Of a stretch of 64,000 bases of DNA, positions 59,958 through 64,000 are shown piece by piece; the stretch's first letter is position 1, and the number at the start of each line of letters is the position of its first letter. Source of the stretch: Homalodisca vitripennis (taxonomy: Eukaryota; Arthropoda; Insecta; Hemiptera; Cicadellidae). Made by a program: the position numbers and the translations under genes. Under the pieces are notes generated by a model. That model searched no databases. It was not told where the DNA came from and was given only the letters and a program-made list of their open reading frames with translations. Location: NCBI RefSeq assembly GCF_021130785.1, contig NW_025777939.1, positions 1-64,000 of the forward strand. The letters run 5' to 3'.

Positions 59958-61189
59958 TATAATAAAGCTTGTAAGGAGTAACTTACTAAACTTTTTCAGG
60001 TTAGATCAATTGTTAACCTCGAATTTCCTTATTTTCACAAGAGGCCAATTGTAGTATTATAACTGATCTAAAATAGAAACATACGATAGGTAAGCTAGGA
60101 TACTGAATAATACTGTTAATATTCTGTAAACAAGTAGAAACGTTTGAACTACACTGCCTGTATTTTTATATAAGTAAAAAAACACCGTTTTACATTATAA
60201 TCAGAACCACGTCTACACTCAGTCTACAATATTATGATTGACAACATCGGCCTAATGCCTTTATCGGCTTATAACACTTATCAGTATTACCCAAATAATG
60301 TTATCTTCAATAAAAACAGTACATACAACTTTTTTTCTCTTCCTATAGGGAAAAAATATTTACATGGCAGGCTTTAGATATTTACCAGGAAGAAAAGCAT
60401 ATTCACCTTACTGTGTCACTGTTCTCTATGTTGTTATTGTAATAGATTCTTTTCAGTTAATTGTATCGATAAGAGAATGTAAGGTACATTACTTCTGAAT
60501 TTAAATACTATGTTTAGATATGTTAGTACTGTGATATTCAGGTTTTTGTTTTTGAGTCAGTAACTGATTAGATTATTTTGTTGTAGGAATCAGGTTCTGC
60601 ATTATCTTCTTAAATGGGCGCTTCTACCTGGTTTGTTTCAATTAATCAAGTAGGAGGGCTATTAATTTAACCGTCAACTCGACTAATATGGACGTGAAAG
60701 AATGCTCAGACGATGATCGTCCAAATATAGGAAGAATTGGATTTTAATAATTAGTTTTAAAATTACAATTGTTGATGTCTTAATAATTCTTGATTAAACC
60801 TTCAAAATCTGTTTATATACTTCATACCGGTCTTGGTGTATGTTTTTCGGTCGTCACCACAACTACGGGTCAAATTAAGGTGAATATTGTGGCTTATGTT
60901 TTGTGGGCGATTGTCACTATTACTGTTATGCTGCTTTATTTACTTGTATTTTATTAATATATATAATGTAATATATCTGTGGGTAGAAGCCATAACTTGA
61001 TATGTCGACTTTTTTGTGAAATAGAGTTATGAGCACCACCAGATTCTGCTCATTGAGATCTACAATATGGTAGAACCCGATATGTCAAATTCCCATAAAT
61101 ACGAGAGTTATGGGCCGTGCCCAAACCTGATATGTCAAATGTTGTCATTATTGATGTTGCCACAACTGATATGAAGGTGATATCAACTC
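59958..61189 (-). promoter_or_regulatory. AGA upstream region
   Basis: About 1.2 kb upstream of the AGA start should hold its promoter and any 5' non-coding exon. No TATA or initiator element can be assigned with confidence. Three spaced copies of a GATATGTC motif (about 61000-61135, in CTTGATATGTC, CCCGATATGTC and CCTGATATGTC contexts) hint at a small degenerate repeat. Confidence 0.3.
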
Positions 61190-61193
61190 TTAA

Positions 61194-63823
61194 GGGCAGT
61201 CCGACCTCCATAAGAACATAATGTTAACTTGGGAACCTATATCTCTGTAATGGTTATAGATAGAGTCCTGATTTTTTATTTTACTTATTAAAATAGCTTA
61301 TAATCTAGTCTTATCATGAGGTTTTTAAATTTGAAAAAAAAATTAAAAAGTTATAATTTTTTTTATAATTTATTGTTTTTAACTAACTTTTTTATAAGTA
61401 AAAATGTTTACTGTGCCTCATTGACAAGAGATATTTATAAATTCCCATGAGGGGAACTAGGCAATAGTAAGTAGAATACTGTATAAAAATTTGACTGGGG
61501 TAGGCCTAGTAGTTTTTGAGTTTATAGGGCCCCAAAGTTAAAAAAATAACAAGTTTCGGCAAATCAAGAAAAAGCAAGAAGGTAGCATATTTTGGACTCA
61601 TACCTTGGTTTAAATGATGGCCTGCACTGTAGGAAGGGTTGTCTGGATCCTCTGCTTCTTGATACAGATCCTCCAGCTTCCTTTTGGCTAAAGTCCTTGA
61701 TTGCCTGATTTTTTTTTCAATGTCGTAAGCCGCTTTATCTGCTTTGCGAATCCGCTGGGTGTCGAGACGTTTTAAAGCTAACCGCATATTCAGTCCTGGT
61801 TCTAGCCCAATGTGCTCTAAAACTTTCACTTTGGAGCTGTACCCATCATTGAATGATAGGACTGCCTCATAGACACCTAGCCTAAGAGCACCTAGTGTAA
61901 CAAAGGTGCGTTTAGGGAGCCGAGCCCAAATGACATTATTCATAGACTCATTAGGATTTTGAGATTTTCCTTTGAGACATTTTCTGAGTAGTTCTAGGCT
62001 GCACAAAGATTTAAAAATAGGTTTGATTGCTTTCATTAGAACAGGTGAGAGGTGAAAAATGCTGGCTGTGGTCATATTTAGTTTTTTCTTTGGCGGCTTT
62101 GTTATACTTACACACCATGTGTCTTCGGTGTCCTGGGCATAAAATATGTAAAGGCGTATCGTTAGTAGACTGAAAACATGACAGTACAACGCCCAAACTG
62201 CTCGCCTCATGGCTTCCACGCTGTGTGTATTCCTACGGATGGCTAGTCCATAGTATATTTGGATTTGTTGGATCGCCTTCCCTGTTAGCCTACCTTTCCC
62301 GAAAAGAGATTTTCCGTCAGAAAGCTTCAAGCCTTTATTTTTCATGATAAAGTCCCTTATTCTTGTCCCCATCCTCTTCTGGACGTGTCCTACACATTCC
62401 AACTTCTGAATGGACACATCTGGGCCATATGGTGCTTCTGCCACAACTGCTGCATAGCCATTGGAGTCACCATCTCCAAGGTACTCCACATAGCGAACAC
62501 CGTATTTAGTCTCGGATCTTTTGAACATTTGCAGTCGCACCTTCAGCTTCCATACCTCCACTGCTACCTACATAATTGCCTTGCATATTTCTAAGTGTTG
62601 GTTTTGCTTGTTCTCTGAGGGCAGTTACAGTATTTTGACATTGAATAAATATCTATTACTTTACCCGTATCTGCTGCTGAAGTAATTGTGACAACGCCAT
62701 TTTAGCGAGGTGTGGCCTCGCTTTTGCCAGCTTCCGTCAACCGCAACACATAAGTCATTAGAATTTCCATTTCAATAACTGCTTCTGTCACTGCTCTCTT
62801 CATAGAGTTTTCACACACACACTTTCTACATGGCTGGACAAAAACTGTTCATGTTGATTGAAACTTGCTGGGGCGGAGCGGGTAAATTCATCATGCCGCA
62901 AAGAGTTTGGGCAGCAGTATAGCCCTTTCCTATTACACGCAAGCCGTATACTAACCTTAGGTTCAAGTCATAGTAGCATTGTGAACTTTTGCTTGGTGCC
63001 TCAATAGGCCTAGGCCTAATATCTGTTGCTTTGGGACAGTTTGTCAAAAGCTTTTGTCATGCCACAGCTACAGGAGACGGAAATTTGTACTGCGAGCCCT
63101 GCTAATGGTTTTCGACTAAATGATAGGTTGCCATGACAAACCCTACACACTGCAACATCTTTCAAAACTGATTCTAGCTGTACAATGTTTACTATGTCAT
63201 ACTGTAAGGTATCAGTTGAATTATCATAGCAGGCTAGGTTAGGGGCTCAATTTCTCATTGGATGTGGGAAACAACTTTGGGTGTTCTAGGCCTATCCTCT
63301 TCATTACCTGAAGTTACTACTGTTTTCTTGCTACGAACAACAGTCTTCTTCTTGTAACATAGTTTCTTAGTTCCTACTCTCTTCTTATTACCCATTTTAA
63401 TCTACATTCAATTACAATAAACTCCTTTACAAATAAAAACAACAGGGAAACTTGCAAATCACAAAACACCAGTATTTCAAAACTTCACAATAACCTCCAA
63501 CATAAAATAATAACAACAGATGACATCTGTCATATTGCTGACAGTGTGTGATATCAGCTAAAACCAGACTAAAAGCAAAACAGTACCAACATAACAAAAC
63601 CAATTAATATCTATTTTATAGATTGTTGTTTTACTATAAGGGAGTGTGTGCTCAACGCCAAACAACAGTTGCAAGCCTTTATATATATATTTTTTATATA
63701 AGGTTAATATTATAGGTAATAAGGTATATTATATACCATTTTAAAGAGAAAATTCTAAAGAATATTAATAAATAAAAAACCAAAATTCCCCAAAAAAAAA
63801 TTTTTTTTCATGTCAGACTGCCC
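61194..63823 (-). mobile_element. TTAA-flanked element with Mutator-like transposase
   Basis: TTAA at 61190-61193 and 63824-63827 brackets inverted ends GGGCAGTCCGAC and, inverted, GGGCAGTCTGAC. The element is 2630 bp. It carries one broken transposase gene on the - strand. The TTAA target with a Mutator-like rather than piggyBac transposase is unexpected for classical Mutator elements, which duplicate 8-11 bp; TTAA is known for the Kolobok superfamily, which is my tentative assignment. Confidence 0.8.
61506..63395 (-). pseudogene. Mutator-like transposase, frameshifted
   Basis: From an ATG at 63395 a basic N-terminus (MGNKKRVGTKKLCYKKK) stops early. A Cys-rich block follows near 63080-63180 (VCRVCHGNLSF and CSCGMTK). 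Next is LRLVYGLRVIGKGYTAA with FCG-type MMNLPAPP (62826-63047). A catalytic-site block DLCVAVDGSWQKRGHTSL lies at about 62700-62755, then after a frameshift NGVVTITSAADTGKV. The longest open part (61506-62561) has GDGDSNGYAAV, KLECVGHVQKRMGTRIRD, a QIYYGLAIRRN block and QNPNESMNNVIWARLPKRTF. These are hallmarks of the arthropod Mutator-like transposase family. At least three frame breaks make it inactive. Confidence 0.85.
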
Positions 63824-64000
63824 TTAATCCTGCTTTGTTTTTAAAATTTACTAACTCATAAGATGCCAAAACATGATATATTAGTTTACCCACTTTTAAC
63901 ATCTTTGAAAATACAATTTTAGCCTGAAATCTAACAGATTGCTACCTTGGTTTGACAAGGTTCTATCTGGTCCAACCAAAATTTTAGAGGAAACGAGTTT

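Overview
This window reads as animal nuclear DNA from an arthropod, most likely an insect. The basis is AT-rich intron and spacer sequence, GT-AG introns in two conserved animal genes, and a dense load of insect-type transposable elements (mariner, Tc1/IS630-like, TTAA-flanked piggyBac-type, Helitron-type, jockey/R1/CR1-type LINEs, a tRNA-derived SINE). A hemipteran is a reasonable guess but is not proven by anything here.

Two split host genes fill most of the window. On the + strand, five phase-compatible exons (4630-4798, 9719-9887, 14968-15109, 20636-20820, 26844-26957) encode the insect PRAS40/AKT1S1 orthologue, called Lobe in Drosophila, a regulator of mTORC1 and a target of Akt. The 5' end is unresolved. 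On the - strand, six exons (59957 down to 34244) encode a complete aspartylglucosaminidase (AGA), a lysosomal N-terminal-nucleophile hydrolase. All five introns have matching phases and the deduced protein is about 358 residues. The genes are convergent, with about 7.3 kb between their stop codons.

The rest is mobile or repeated DNA, much of it nested. 0.7-9.6 kb: mariner, Tc1-like and LINE remnants, including a LINE with a 615-codon open frame inserted inside another LINE. 9.9-10.7 kb: decayed tandem copies of a Lobe exon. 11.9-14.5 kb: a Tc1/IS630-like transposon with roughly 0.76-kb inverted arms. 15.3-18.0 kb: a TTAA-flanked element containing a second TTAA-flanked element. 21.3-26.6 kb: two degraded LINEs and a SINE. 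29.0-29.6 kb: a 44-bp satellite. 31.3-42.8 kb: mariner ends, LINEs and a TTAA element inside a LINE. 43.6-45.8 kb and 48.1-49.2 kb: tandem copies of AGA exons 5 and 4. 54.3-56.3 kb: a Helitron-type element and a piggyBac relic. 61.2-63.8 kb: a TTAA-flanked element with a broken Mutator-like transposase.

The most unusual observation is that three exons in two unrelated genes each lie beside a tandem array built from that exon plus neighbouring intron: eight 114-bp copies for AGA exon 5, eight copies of about 135 bp for AGA exon 4, and about six more diverged copies for a Lobe exon. The AGA copies keep the splice-acceptor side but have lost or altered codons needed for enzyme function, so they look like exon-derived minisatellites or decoy exons rather than alternative coding exons.
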